Notes: generated by a model not told the origin, from the sequence alone. 53,392 bases of DNA from Streptomyces avidinii (GCF_014650695.1 NZ_BMVL01000010.1:87201-140592), one strand, 5' to 3'; positions 33,319-41,830 are shown, counted from the stretch's first letter. Numbers and translations are program-made.

Positions 33319-33708
33319 GGCAGGCTCCTTCTCGCGCACGGCTGCGGACCGTACGGGTGGGAGACCCTCCACCGCGGGCGGGCAGGCCCAGGCAGGGGGA
33401 GGGAACAGGACGGGAGGACAACGTTCTGCCGTCGCTCTTCTACTGATCAGCGGATCAGGGGGATCGAGCGGATCAAAGGGGGCGGGATGCGCCCGTCACA
33501 GAAGTGGAAGAGCGATTGGTACTGCACGATCGACTTCGGTCCACCGCAGCCCCACCTCCTCCGGCCGGTCCCCCGTGAGGGACGTCCTGTATCCGGGGCG
33601 CTGAGACACCGCTTCTGCGTGCGGCCCCGAACAGCTGTCAACACTATCAGCCGACGGATGGTCAAGACCCGCCCTTTACCCGGCTGATACGAGTTCTATG
33701 CTCGCTTC
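33319..33708. other. Divergent intergenic region between corA and a SUFU-like gene
   Basis: This 390-base gap has no supported gene. It contains a near-tandem GATC-rich repeat at 33445-33476 (GATCAGCGGATCAGG then GATCGAGCGGATCAA) and the leaderless promoter of the downstream gene (33675-33702). I looked for an M-box magnesium riboswitch before corA and could not support one. Confidence 0.5.
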
Positions 33709-33709
33709 A
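33675..33709 (+). promoter_or_regulatory. Leaderless promoter of SUFU-like gene
   Basis: TTTACC at 33675-33680 and TATGCT at 33697-33702 are 16 bases apart. The ATG at 33709 lies 7 bases after the -10 box, so the transcript would begin at the start codon. No ribosome site is present. Confidence 0.6.
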
Positions 33710-34293
33710 TGGCAGAAATTCTGGCTCTTGTGGAGGCCCGGCTGCGGACGGCGTTCGGTGAACCCGACGCCCGAGCCGCCGTCACCTTCCTGGGCACCGA
33801 CCGCATCGAGGTACTCCGTTTCGCCGAGGGCGACCTCGTGCGGTACGCGACCCTGGGGATGTCCGCCCATCCGATGACCGATCCGACCGCCGTGGTCGCC
33901 GACCCCGTACGGGGCCCGCGCGCCGAGTTGGTGCTGACCGTACGGGCCGGGCTGGCGGCCACCGACAAACTCCTGCGGCCGCTCGCGGTGCTGGCCGCCT
34001 CCCCCCAGGTCGAGGGGCTGATCGTGGCCCCCGGCGCCTCGCTGGACGTGGGCGAGCCGCTCTGGGACGGGGCCCCCTTCAGCTCGGTGCTCGTGGCGGA
34101 ACCGGGCGGTCTGGTCGAGGACCTGGAACTCGACGAGCCCATGGACCCGGTGCACTTCCTGCCGCTGCTGCCGATGACGGCGAACGAGGCGGCCTGGAAG
34201 CGCGTGCACGGGGCCGCCGCCCTCCAGGAGCGCTGGCTCGCGCGCGGGACCGACCTGAGAGACCCTGTGCGTACCGCTGTCGCACTGGACTGA
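33709..34293 (+). CDS. Suppressor-of-fused domain protein
   Basis: A 194-residue soluble protein with the SUFU-like fold: RIEVLRFAEGDLVRYATLGMS, PRAELVLTVRAG, and VHFLPLLPMTANEAAWKRVHG near the end. Bacterial members are often immunity or unknown proteins. Here no toxin gene is nearby, so the role is unclear. It appears to be transcribed as a leaderless mRNA. A zinc-ribbon protein gene follows 59 bases later on the same strand. Confidence 0.82.
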   Translation: MAEILALVEARLRTAFGEPDARAAVTFLGTDRIEVLRFAEGDLVRYATLGMSAHPMTDPTAVVADPVRGPRAELVLTVRAGLAATDKLLRPLAVLAASPQVEGLIVAPGASLDVGEPLWDGAPFSSVLVAEPGGLVEDLELDEPMDPVHFLPLLPMTANEAAWKRVHGAAALQERWLARGTDLRDPVRTAVALD

Positions 34294-34352
34294 CAGCCCG
34301 GACGGGTGAGCTGCCTTGACGGGGGGCCGGGCGGGGAGGAGCGTGGCTTCCT

Positions 34353-34997
34353 ATGAGGGGTGAACCAAGTTGCCCGAAGTGCGGCGGCCGGGTCAGGGCG
34401 CCCGGACTCTTCTCCGACTCCTGGCAGTGCGCGGTGCACGGCGCCGTCCACCCCCTGCAACCCGTCATCCCGCCGAGCGTCGAAGGCCTGAGCGTGGTGG
34501 CGCACCGGGCCCGGGTGCCCGTGTGGATGCCCTGGCCGCTGCCGGTGGGGTGGCTGTTCACGGGCGTCGCGTCCGCCGGTGACGACCGCAGCGGCGGCCG
34601 GGCGACGGCGGTGGCCTGTTCCGGTCCCGGCCCGCTGGGCGGCATCGGCGAGCTGCTGCTGATCGCGGAGGAGCTGGGCGTGGGCCTCGGCGCGCGGTAC
34701 GCGGGCATCGACGGCCCGGATCCCGGCTCGTCCATCGACGTGTCGGCGCCGCCCCACGCCAAGGTGGTCGCCGCCGGCCGCCCGACACCGCTGTGGCACG
34801 TCAAGGGCGGCCCCGACGACCGGGCCGTCTTCGCCGGTGAGGCGCGCGGCCTGTGGCTATGGGCGATCGTCTGGCCGGAGCAGTCCGGCCTCCTGATGTA
34901 CGACGAGCTCGTCCTCACCGACCTGCGCGACGCGGGCGCCGAGGTCGAGCTCCTTCCGTGCGGGGCCCTGAGCCCGCGCATCCTGGGCCCTGCCTGA
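34353..34997 (+). CDS. DUF6758-like zinc-ribbon protein
   Basis: A 214-residue protein. CPKCGGRV near residue 7 and a later SWQCAVHGAVHP could give a Cys3-His zinc ribbon. The remaining part is an ordered domain with MPWPLPVGWLFTGVASAGDD and AGIDGPDPG. I recall this family as DUF6758 in Streptomyces, next to PHP genes; the role is unknown. The ATG follows a weak purine-rich site (GGAGGAG some 15 bases away). It probably forms one transcript with the PHP gene. Confidence 0.78.
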   Translation: MRGEPSCPKCGGRVRAPGLFSDSWQCAVHGAVHPLQPVIPPSVEGLSVVAHRARVPVWMPWPLPVGWLFTGVASAGDDRSGGRATAVACSGPGPLGGIGELLLIAEELGVGLGARYAGIDGPDPGSSIDVSAPPHAKVVAAGRPTPLWHVKGGPDDRAVFAGEARGLWLWAIVWPEQSGLLMYDELVLTDLRDAGAEVELLPCGALSPRILGPA

Positions 34998-35059
34998 GGG
35001 GCCCCTTCGCCCGGTTATCCTGGAGTGTCCCCCGTTCGTGCGACCCATGGAGCCAGGCT

Positions 35060-35923
35060 GTGCGCATCGACCTGCACGCCCACTCCACGGCCTCCGACGG
35101 TACGGACACCCCCGCCGAGCTGGTGCGCAATGCCGCCGGCGCGGGGCTGGACGTGGTGGCGCTGACCGACCACGACACCGTGCGCGGACACGGCGAGGCC
35201 CTCGCGGCCCTGCCCGCCGGGCTGACGCTGGTGACCGGGGCCGAACTCTCCTGCCGCCTCGACGGGGTCGGCGTGCACATGCTCGCGTACCTCTTCGACC
35301 CCGAGGAGCCCGAGTTCGCCCGGGAGCGGGAGCTCGTCCGCGACGACCGCACCCCGCGCGCCCGGACCATGGTCGGCAAGCTCCAGGGCCTCGGCGTCGA
35401 CGTCACCTGGGAGCAGGTGGCCCGGATCGCCGGCGACGGCTCGGTCGGGCGGCCGCACATCGCCACCGCCCTCGTCGAACTGGGCGTCGTACGCACCGTC
35501 TCGGACGCCTTCACGCCGGACTGGCTGGCCGACGGAGGCCGCGCGTACGCCGAGAAGCACGAGCTCGACCCCTTCGAGGCCGTACGCCTGGTCAAGGCGG
35601 CCGGTGGTGTCACCGTCCTCGCCCACCCCGCCGCCGTCAAGCGCGGCCGCTGCGTGTCCGAGTCGGCGCTGGCCGACCTGGCCGGCGTGGGTCTGGACGG
35701 CATCGAGGTGGACCACATGGACCACGACGGCGACACCCGCGCTCGGCTGCGCGGCCTGGCGGCCGAGCTCGGCCTGCTGGCCACCGGGTCCAGCGACTAC
35801 CACGGCAGCCGCAAGACCTGCCGCCTCGGCGAGTTCACGACCGACCCCGAGATCTACGGCGAGATCACGCGCCGCGCCACCGGGGCCTTCCCGGTGCCGG
35901 GCGCCGGCGGACGCGAGCGCTGA
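35060..35923 (+). CDS. PHP-domain phosphoesterase (RNase AM/TrpH type)
   Basis: A metal-dependent phosphoesterase of 287 residues. The polymerase-and-histidinol-phosphatase motifs are DLHAHSTASDGTDTPAE, ALTDHDTVRG, HPAAVKRG and GSSDYHGS. Relatives include YciV (5'-3' RNase AM and 3',5'-bisphosphate nucleotidase); the actual substrate here is inferred. The GTG at 35060 has GGAGCC upstream. The frame is open upstream into the previous gene but that part is not protein-like. It ends ahead of marC, with 75 bases between. Confidence 0.88.
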   Translation: MRIDLHAHSTASDGTDTPAELVRNAAGAGLDVVALTDHDTVRGHGEALAALPAGLTLVTGAELSCRLDGVGVHMLAYLFDPEEPEFARERELVRDDRTPRARTMVGKLQGLGVDVTWEQVARIAGDGSVGRPHIATALVELGVVRTVSDAFTPDWLADGGRAYAEKHELDPFEAVRLVKAAGGVTVLAHPAAVKRGRCVSESALADLAGVGLDGIEVDHMDHDGDTRARLRGLAAELGLLATGSSDYHGSRKTCRLGEFTTDPEIYGEITRRATGAFPVPGAGGRER

Positions 35924-35998
35924 CCGGCCGGATCCGGCCCGCTCCACCCGTCCCCCCTTCTTCCTTCGCGACACCCCTCTCTCCTGCAAGGCATCACT

Positions 35999-36604
35999 GT
36001 GTTTGATTTCGCCGTCTTCGGATCCCTTTTTCTCACGCTTTTCGTGATTATGGACCCCCCGGGGATCACGCCGATCTTCCTCGCCCTGACCTCCGGCCGC
36101 CCCGTCAAGGTGCAGCGCCGCATGGCCTGGCAGGCCGTCTGCGTGGCCTTCGGCGTCATCGCCGTCTTCGGTCTCTGCGGCCAGCAGATCCTGGACTACC
36201 TGCACGTCTCCGTTCCGGCGCTGATGATCGCCGGCGGTCTGCTGCTCCTGCTCATCGCGCTGGACCTGCTCACCGGCAAGACCGACGAGCCGAAGCAGAC
36301 CAAGGACGTCAACGTCGCCCTGGTTCCGCTGGGCATGCCGCTGCTCGCCGGACCCGGTGCGATCGTGTCCGTCATCCTGGCCGTGCAGAAGGCGGACGGC
36401 GCCGCCGGGCAGGTCTCGGTCTGGGCCGCGATCGCCGCCATGCACGTCGTGCTGTGGATCACGATGCGCTACTCGCTCGTGATCATCCGGGTCATCAAGG
36501 ACGGCGGTGTCGTCCTCGTCACCCGGCTCGCGGGCATGATGCTCTCGGCGATCGCCGTCCAGCAGATCATCAACGGCGTGCTCCAGGTCGTCCGGGGCAG
36601 CTGA
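35999..36604 (+). CDS. MarC family integral membrane protein
   Basis: A 201-residue protein with six predicted membrane helices. MFDFAVFGSLFLTLFVIMDPPGITPIFLALT is split across helix 1 and the conserved DPPG motif; PLGMPLLAGPGAIVSVIL is the second family signature, in the fourth helix. MarC proteins were linked to antibiotic resistance and later shown not to be responsible; the substrate is unknown. GTG at 35999 is preceded by GCAAGGC, a modest site. A hairpin terminator follows. Confidence 0.88.
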   Translation: MFDFAVFGSLFLTLFVIMDPPGITPIFLALTSGRPVKVQRRMAWQAVCVAFGVIAVFGLCGQQILDYLHVSVPALMIAGGLLLLLIALDLLTGKTDEPKQTKDVNVALVPLGMPLLAGPGAIVSVILAVQKADGAAGQVSVWAAIAAMHVVLWITMRYSLVIIRVIKDGGVVLVTRLAGMMLSAIAVQQIINGVLQVVRGS

Positions 36605-36625
36605 CGCCCCGGCCGCTCATGCGAA

Positions 36626-36655
36626 CGCCCCCGCACCGGGATCGGTGCGGGGGCG
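36626..36655. terminator. Hairpin terminator after marC-like gene
   Basis: Arms CGCCCCCGCACCG and CGGTGCGGGGGCG flank a GGAT loop. It lies 22 bases after the membrane protein stop and 23 bases beyond the end of the minus-strand small gene, so it serves both. Confidence 0.85.
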
Positions 36656-36677
36656 CGAACGTTTTTCGTGCGGTGCG

Positions 36678-36830
36678 TCAGCAGGACGCACTCTCGGCCG
36701 GTCGGATCAGGATGCGCTGGCCGACGGCTGCGGCCTGCTGCACGATCCGGTTGACGGAGGCCGCGTCGACGACGGTGCTGTCCAGGGCGGACCCGTCGAC
36801 GTCGTCAAGGCGCAGAATCTCGAAGCGCAT
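36678..36830 (-). CDS. Small conserved protein of 50 residues
   Basis: A short gene encoding MRFEILRLDDVDGS..., then VDAASVNRIVQQAAAVGQR and ending RPAESASC. The predicted shape is a strand, a loop, a helix and a strand. The ATG has GGGAGAA upstream, and the last codon before the stop is cysteine. I recall proteins with the same N terminus and VDAASVNRIVQQAA helix annotated in many Streptomyces. No function is known. Its own terminator lies downstream. Confidence 0.7.
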   Translation of the reverse strand: MRFEILRLDDVDGSALDSTVVDAASVNRIVQQAAAVGQRILIRPAESASC

Positions 36831-36923
36831 GGGGCTTCTCCCTTCGTCAGTGTTTCTCCTTGCACTGGGTCAACGAAGTGTAGGCCGCAATCATTCCCTA
36901 CGCTAAGGAAATTTTTTGACTCC

Positions 36924-37784
36924 CTAACTACACGCTCTGCAGGAGTCCCAGAACGAGGCCAGCGCACGGGCCGTCGTGGCCGGATCCTCGGCGTTCGGGG
37001 AGTGGTCCGTCCCCGGCACGATCACCCGCCGCGCACCCAGCCGCCGGGCCGTCTCGTCCAGCAGCGGCACCGGCCAGGCCTGGTCCACCGCCCCGGACAG
37101 CACCAGCTTCGGCAGGTCGACCCGGCTCAGCTCCGCGATCCGGTCGGGTTCGCAGATCAGCGTCCGGCCGGTGGCGATCAGCTGCTCGGGGACGGTGGCC
37201 AGCCACCGCTCGCGCAGGAAGTCCGCGAGCTCGGGGGAGTCCGCGACCGCGTCCTCGGGATCGTGGGCCCGCATCGCCGCCCAGATCCCGGGCATGTCGT
37301 CGCCCATCGCCTCCAGTGCGGCCACCAGCAGCTTCGTCCGGGACTGCTGCTCCTCGGAGATCGCGGCCGGCCCGCTGCTCATCAGGGTCAGCGATGCGAA
37401 CGGAGAGCGATCGCGCAGCACGGCGGCGCGCGAGATCAGCCCGCCGAGCGAGTGACCGACCAGGTGCACGCGGTCCCCGCCCAGCGCGCGGACCTGCGCG
37501 AGGACGTCCCGCGCCAGCTCCTCCAGGGCGTACGGGGCCTCCTCGCGCGGGCCCGGGGTCTCGTGCTGGCCGCGGCCGTCCACGGCGACGACCCGGTATC
37601 CGGCGGTGGCCAGCGGCTCCAGGAGACCGATGAAGTCCTCCTTGCTGCCCGTGAAGCCGGGGACCAGCAGGGCGGTGCCCCGGACCGGCTCACCGGCTTC
37701 GTGCACGGCGAAGGAGCCGCGGTCGGTGTCGAGGCGGTACGCGCGGGCGGCGGCGGGCAGGGTCAGGCGCGGCGGCTTGCTCAT
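36924..37784 (-). CDS. Alpha/beta-fold hydrolase
   Basis: A soluble hydrolase of 286 residues. The oxyanion-site region is LVPGFTGSKEDF, VVAVDGRGQHETPG follows, the nucleophile is Ser in VGHSLGGLISRAAV near residue 111, and the catalytic His is in VPGTDHSPNAED. The acid is probably Asp in LSGAVDQAWPV. Substrates of this family cannot be predicted. The ATG at 37784 is reasonable. It follows the helicase gene on the same strand but a strong terminator separates them. Confidence 0.88.
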   Translation of the reverse strand: MSKPPRLTLPAAARAYRLDTDRGSFAVHEAGEPVRGTALLVPGFTGSKEDFIGLLEPLATAGYRVVAVDGRGQHETPGPREEAPYALEELARDVLAQVRALGGDRVHLVGHSLGGLISRAAVLRDRSPFASLTLMSSGPAAISEEQQSRTKLLVAALEAMGDDMPGIWAAMRAHDPEDAVADSPELADFLRERWLATVPEQLIATGRTLICEPDRIAELSRVDLPKLVLSGAVDQAWPVPLLDETARRLGARRVIVPGTDHSPNAEDPATTARALASFWDSCRACS

Positions 37785-37831
37785 GGCCCGAGGTTACCGG
37801 CCCGTACGGAGCCGGGCACGGCCCGGGCAGG

Positions 37832-37873
37832 CCGATGGCCCCGGCCCCCTCGAAAGGGGACCGGGGCCATCGG
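37832..37873 (-). terminator. Strong terminator of the DEAD-box helicase gene
   Basis: Arms CCGATGGCCCCGG and CCGGGGCCATCGG enclose a further CCCC/GGGG pairing and a TCGAAA loop. It is 19 bases beyond the helicase stop on the minus strand. Confidence 0.85.
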
Positions 37874-37891
37874 CTCGGTACTGCGTGAGGC

Positions 37892-39925
37892 CTACGCCTC
37901 GGGCGCGGCGGCCGCGACCTTGCGGGTACGGGTCCGCTTCGGCTTGGCCGGGGCCTCCTCGGTCGCGGTGGCGGCCTCGGCGACCGCAGCGGCCTCCGGG
38001 GCGGCCGCTGCGACCTTGCGGGTGCGGGTGCGCTTCGGCTTGACCGCAGCCTCCTCCGCGACCGCGACGGCCTCGGCGACGACCGGAGCGGCCTCCGCGA
38101 CCTTGCGGGTGCGGGTCCGCTTCGGCTTGACCGGAGCCTCCTCGGCGACCGGGGCGACCTCGGCGACCGGGATCACCGCGACGGACGCGACGGCAGGGGC
38201 GGACTTGCGGGTGGGCGTGCGCCGGGCCCTGACGGGCTCGACCAGCGGCGGCATCTGGAAGTCCGGCTCCGGGGCGGTCTCGACGACCTTGCGGGTGCGG
38301 ACGCGCTTCGGCCTGGCCGGAGCCTCCTCGGCCACCGGGGCGGCCTCGGCGGCCGGGGCCGGAGCCTCGGCGACCGGCGCGGCCACGGGGGTCTGCGTCG
38401 GCACCGCAGCCACGCGGGTGCGGCGGCGGCGCGGACGGCGCGGCTCGTCGGCGGCCGGGGCCGCGGGGGCCTCGGGAGCCTGGACCGGGGTCACCGCGGC
38501 GGTGGCCTCGGCGCCCTCGGCGAGCTCGGATCCGCCCCGCGTACGGCGGCGCTGGCGCGGCGTACGGGTACGGGCCGGACGCTCCTCGGTCACCACGGCG
38601 GCAGCCGCCGGGCCGGAGCGGCCGCCACGGCCACCGCGGCCGCCGGTCTCGCCCAGGTCCTCCAGGTTCTCGGCCTTCAGGCCGGCCCGCGTGCGCTCGG
38701 CGCGCGGCAGGATGCCCTTGGTGCCGGCCGGGATGTTCAGCTGCTCGAACAGGTGCGGCGACGTGGAGTACGTCTCGACCGGGTCGTGGAAGTCCAGCTC
38801 CAGCGCCTTGTTGATCAGCTGCCAGCGCGGGATGTCGTCCCAGTCGACCAGGGTGACGGCGATGCCCTTGTTGCCCGCGCGGCCGGTGCGGCCCACGCGG
38901 TGCAGGAAGGTCTTCTCGTCCTCCGGCGTCTGGTAGTTGATGACGTGGGTCACACCCTCGACATCGATGCCGCGCGCGGCGACGTCCGTGCACACCAGCA
39001 CGTCGACCTTGCCGTTGCGGAACGCGCGCAGCGCCTGCTCGCGCGCACCCTGGCCCAGGTCGCCGTGGACGGCGCCCGAGGCGAAGCCGCGCTTCTCCAG
39101 CTGCTCGGCGATGTCGGCCGCCGTGCGCTTGGTACGGCAGAAGATCATGGCCAGGCCACGGCCCTCGGCCTGCAGGATGCGGGAGACGAGCTCCGGCTTG
39201 TCCATGTTGTGCGCACGGAAGACGTGCTGCGTGGTGTTGGCGACGGTCGCGCCCTCGCCGTCCTCGGAGACGGCGCGGATGTGGGTCGGCTGCGTCATGT
39301 AGCGGCGGGCCAGGCCGATGACCGCACCCGGCATGGTCGCCGAGAACAGCATCGTCTGACGCTTCGCGGGCAGGTAGGCCATGATCTTCTCGACGTCGGG
39401 CAGGAAGCCCAGGTCGAGCATCTCGTCGGCCTCGTCCAGGACGAGGGCCTTGACGTGCGAGAGGTCGAGCTTCTTCTGCCCGGCCAGGTCGAGCAGGCGG
39501 CCCGGGGTGCCGACGATGATGTCGACGCCCTTCTTGAGCGCCTCGACCTGGGGCTCGTACGCGCGGCCGCCGTATATGGCGAGGACGCGGACGTTGCGGA
39601 CCTTGCCCGCGGTCAGGAGGTCGTTGGTGACCTGGGTGCACAGCTCGCGGGTCGGAACCACCACGAGGGCCTGCGGGGCGTCGGTCAGCTGCGCGGGGGT
39701 GGCGCGGCCGGCCTCGACGTCCGCCGGGACGACGACCCGCTCCAGCAGGGGAAGGCCGAAACCGAGCGTCTTGCCGGTGCCGGTCTTGGCCTGGCCGATG
39801 ACGTCCGTGCCGGAGAGGGCGACGGGGAGGGTCATCTCCTGGATCGGGAAGGGGGACACAATGCCGACGGCCTCAAGGGCTTCGGCCGTCTCGGGAAAGA
39901 CCCCGAGGTCTCGGAACGTAGTCAG
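37892..39925 (-). CDS. DEAD-box ATP-dependent RNA helicase (CTG start, basic repeat tail)
   Basis: An RNA helicase of 677 residues. Motifs in order: PFPIQ (Q), AKTGTGKT (I), PTRELC (Ia), TPGR (Ib), DEAD (II), SAT (III), ARGID (V) and HRVGRTGRAG (VI). The C-terminal 230 residues are low-complexity, with four PKR(T/V)RTRKV repeats probably binding RNA. The likely start is CTG at 39925 (TTFRDLGVFPETAEALEAVGI follows), because GAGG lies 8 bases upstream and the conserved N terminus needs it; the first alternative (GTG) would lose about 22 family residues. It resembles actinobacterial RhlE/DeaD proteins. Confidence 0.9.
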   Translation of the reverse strand: MTTFRDLGVFPETAEALEAVGIVSPFPIQEMTLPVALSGTDVIGQAKTGTGKTLGFGLPLLERVVVPADVEAGRATPAQLTDAPQALVVVPTRELCTQVTNDLLTAGKVRNVRVLAIYGGRAYEPQVEALKKGVDIIVGTPGRLLDLAGQKKLDLSHVKALVLDEADEMLDLGFLPDVEKIMAYLPAKRQTMLFSATMPGAVIGLARRYMTQPTHIRAVSEDGEGATVANTTQHVFRAHNMDKPELVSRILQAEGRGLAMIFCRTKRTAADIAEQLEKRGFASGAVHGDLGQGAREQALRAFRNGKVDVLVCTDVAARGIDVEGVTHVINYQTPEDEKTFLHRVGRTGRAGNKGIAVTLVDWDDIPRWQLINKALELDFHDPVETYSTSPHLFEQLNIPAGTKGILPRAERTRAGLKAENLEDLGETGGRGGRGGRSGPAAAAVVTEERPARTRTPRQRRRTRGGSELAEGAEATAAVTPVQAPEAPAAPAADEPRRPRRRRTRVAAVPTQTPVAAPVAEAPAPAAEAAPVAEEAPARPKRVRTRKVVETAPEPDFQMPPLVEPVRARRTPTRKSAPAVASVAVIPVAEVAPVAEEAPVKPKRTRTRKVAEAAPVVAEAVAVAEEAAVKPKRTRTRKVAAAAPEAAAVAEAATATEEAPAKPKRTRTRKVAAAAPEA
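37895..38330 (-). repeat. Basic PKRTRTRKV repeats coding region in helicase tail
   Basis: Four copies of a unit encoding PKR(T/V)RTRKV are interspersed with Ala/Glu/Val/Pro-rich spacers, the last two spacers being nearly the same (AAAAPEA). The DNA repeats suggest growth by unequal pairing. Confidence 0.75.
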
Positions 39926-40306
39926 GGTGCTGCCTCTTCTGTGAGACGCGGCGCGAGGCGGCGAGGGGGGTCGTACCGTGCTGTGCTTGCAGTACTGCTA
40001 CGTACGAAGCTGCGCGGGACCACTAGCCTTCGCTCAGGCGCATCTGCCGCTGAGGGGGCCCCTCGTGGGAGGCGGTACGCATGAACGTACGCACCACACC
40101 GAGGGCGGTCGGTTGGAGCCGATCGGGCCACCGACCGGGCATCCTTATTCGGATGGCCCGCCGAAAATTCGGCAGGCGCATTACCACTGTACCCCGGAAT
40201 CGCGCAGGTGTGTCGGGTGAATTCACCGGGTAGGCGCGTTTGGCTGGACAGGCAAGGATCCGGCGTGGTGCCTTGGAGGCCCATTCGGCGGGCTATTGTG
40301 CGGAGC
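39926..40306. other. Divergent intergenic region between helicase and ferritin-like genes
   Basis: This 381-base gap has no supported gene. It contains GCCGAA-AA-TTCGGC at 40160-40173 and a perfect 12-base palindrome GGTGAATTCACC at 40216-40227, both possible protein sites, and the leaderless promoter of the ferritin-like gene at its right end. An imperfect CTCAG/CTGAG hairpin lies near 40033-40054. Confidence 0.5.
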
Positions 40307-40307
40307 A
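40273..40307 (+). promoter_or_regulatory. Candidate leaderless promoter of ferritin-like gene
   Basis: TTGGAG at 40273-40278 and TATTGT at 40294-40299 are 15 bases apart, and the ATG at 40307 is 7 bases beyond the -10 box. The GGAG within those 7 bases is too close to act as a ribosome site. Confidence 0.45.
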
Positions 40308-41065
40308 TGTCGACCGTAGAAAACGCCTCGCCCGCCGACGACAGCGCCCCCACCGAAGCCGTGGGTATCGCCGCCCAGGACTGGGCCGCCGCCTCTGCCT
40401 CGCCGCAGTACCGGGCGGCCGTCGTGGACCTCCTCGGCGCGCTCGCGTACGGAGAGCTCGCGGCCTTCGAGCGCCTCGCGGAGGACGCGAAGCTCGCGCC
40501 CACCCTGGACGACAAGGCGGAGCTCGCCGCGATGGCCTCCGCCGAGTTCCACCACTTCGAGCGGCTGCGGGACCGGCTCGCGGCGATCGAGGTCGAGCCC
40601 ACCGCCGCCATGGAGCCCTTCGCGAAGGGCGTGGACGACTTCCACCGCCAGACCGCGCCGTCGGACTGGCTGGAGGGCCTGGTCAAGGCCTACGTCGGTG
40701 ACTCCATCGCCAGTGACTTCTACCGTGAGGTCGCCTCGCACCTGGACAACGACACCCGCGCGCTCGTGCTCGGCGTGCTCGACGACACCGGCCACGGCAA
40801 CTTCGCCGTCGAGAAGGTGCGCGCCGCGATCGAGGCGGACCCGCGCTGCGGCGGCCGGCTCGCGCTGTGGGCCCGCCGGCTGATGGGGGAGGCCCTCTCC
40901 CAGGCCCAGCGCGTGGTCGCCGAGCGCGACGCGCTCTCGACCATGCTGGTCGGCGGCGTCGACGGGATGGCGGCGGGCTTCGACCTGGCGGCCGTCGGCG
41001 AGATGTTCACCCGGATCACCAAGGCGCACACCAAGCGGATGGCGGCCCTCGGCCTCGCCGCCTGA
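40307..41065 (+). CDS. Ferritin-like fold protein (MiaE_2 type)
   Basis: A 252-residue helical protein. Two helices carry metal-type residues: AYGELAAFERLAEDA and ELAAMASAEFHHFERLRDRL (an ExxH motif), with YVGDSIASDFYREVASHL further on. This resembles the ferritin-like MiaE_2 family, related to tRNA hydroxylases with a di-iron site. The activity is unproven. I recall that mycobacteria keep a member of this family beside rhlE, as here. The start is supported by a -10 box rather than a ribosome site. Confidence 0.82.
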   Translation: MSTVENASPADDSAPTEAVGIAAQDWAAASASPQYRAAVVDLLGALAYGELAAFERLAEDAKLAPTLDDKAELAAMASAEFHHFERLRDRLAAIEVEPTAAMEPFAKGVDDFHRQTAPSDWLEGLVKAYVGDSIASDFYREVASHLDNDTRALVLGVLDDTGHGNFAVEKVRAAIEADPRCGGRLALWARRLMGEALSQAQRVVAERDALSTMLVGGVDGMAAGFDLAAVGEMFTRITKAHTKRMAALGLAA

Positions 41066-41096
41066 CGCACGGTCCCTGCGGCTCCGTACCGCTCGA

Positions 41097-41139
41097 TACG
41101 TCGGCCCCGGCGCGCTGTGTGCGTGCCGGGGCCGACGTA
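41097..41139. terminator. Hairpin terminator after ferritin-like gene
   Basis: Fifteen-base perfect arms (TACGTCGGCCCCGGC and complement) surround a 13-base loop. It lies 31 bases after the stop and faces a convergent gene that ends at 41191. Confidence 0.8.
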
Positions 41140-41190
41140 CGTGGTTCGGGGGCGGGATCAGGGGGCAGGGGGCAGGGTCAGGGATCCCGG

Positions 41191-41493
41191 TCAGCCCCGC
41201 GACGGGAGCGAAAACGGAGTCCTGTGGGACTGCCTGCGGGGCCCTGCGGCCGGACGGAGCAGCAGCGACAGCACCACGGCCGACACCAGCACGCCACCGA
41301 TGAGGGTCGCGGTCAGGGTGTTGTGCCCGGGGCCCAGCGCGAAGTGGGTGAGATACGCCCCGAACAGCGCTCCCAGCACCCCGCTGACCAGCACCACTCT
41401 GACGGAAGGCAACCGGCTCGCGAGCACTCGGGCGGCCGTCGCGGACAGGGCGAGGCCCAACAGAGCGGAGCCGAGCACTTCCAGCAGCAGCAT
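41191..41493 (-). CDS. Small three-helix membrane protein
   Basis: A 100-residue protein with three hydrophobic helices: LLLEVLGSALLGLALSATA, VVLVSGVLGALFGAYLTHFAL and ATLIGGVLVSAVVLSLLL, and a basic C terminus. The glycine pattern recalls transglycosylase-associated/GlsB-like small proteins, but I am not sure. The ATG at 41493 has GGGAGAG upstream, so the longer frame starting at 41529 is not needed. It lies downstream of the DUF3107 gene beyond a terminator. Confidence 0.72.
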   Translation of the reverse strand: MLLLEVLGSALLGLALSATAARVLASRLPSVRVVLVSGVLGALFGAYLTHFALGPGHNTLTATLIGGVLVSAVVLSLLLRPAAGPRRQSHRTPFSLPSRG

Positions 41494-41557
41494 CAGGTCT
41501 CTCCCATACGTCAGGGCAAACCGGGTCACTGCGGTCCTACCCGAAGCGGAAGAAACA

Positions 41558-41593
41558 GAAACGGCCCGGTGGGATCAACCACCGGGCCGTTTC
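41558..41593 (-). terminator. Hairpin terminator after DUF3107 gene
   Basis: Fifteen-base arms (GAAACGGCCCGGTGG and complement) enclose GATCAA. It begins 10 bases beyond the DUF3107 stop on the minus strand and ends in a short T-rich side. Confidence 0.85.
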
Positions 41594-41602
41594 CAACAGT
41601 TC

Positions 41603-41830
41603 TCAGAGCGCGCCGAAGCCGACCTTGCGCACGCTCGGCTCGCCCAGGTCGACATACGACAGGCGGTCGGACGGCACCAGGACCTTGCGGCCCTTGTTGT
41701 CGGTGAGGCTCAGGAGCGGCGCGGTGCCGGACAGCGCGGCGGTGACGATGCTCTCCAGCTCCTCGGCGCTCAGGTCGCTCTCCAGCACGATCTCCCGGGG
41801 TGCGTGCTGCACGCCGATCTTGACCTCCAC
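41603..41830 (-). CDS. DUF3107 family protein
   Basis: A 75-residue protein starting MEVKIGVQHAPREIVLES, with the helix SAEELESIVTAALS and a strand-rich second half ending EPSVRKVGFGAL. This is the DUF3107 family, recalled in M. tuberculosis as Rv3208A, next to a TetR-type gene just as here. The fold is probably ferredoxin-like or ubiquitin-like, and the function is unknown. It lies 161 bases downstream of the TetR stop on the same strand, and its own strong terminator follows. Confidence 0.9.
   Translation of the reverse strand: MEVKIGVQHAPREIVLESDLSAEELESIVTAALSGTAPLLSLTDNKGRKVLVPSDRLSYVDLGEPSVRKVGFGAL

Noticed and set aside
33319..33708. Possible magnesium (M-box) riboswitch before corA
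   Set aside because: A GGATACAGG fragment on the minus strand recalls the element, but the other conserved segments and pairings are not found.
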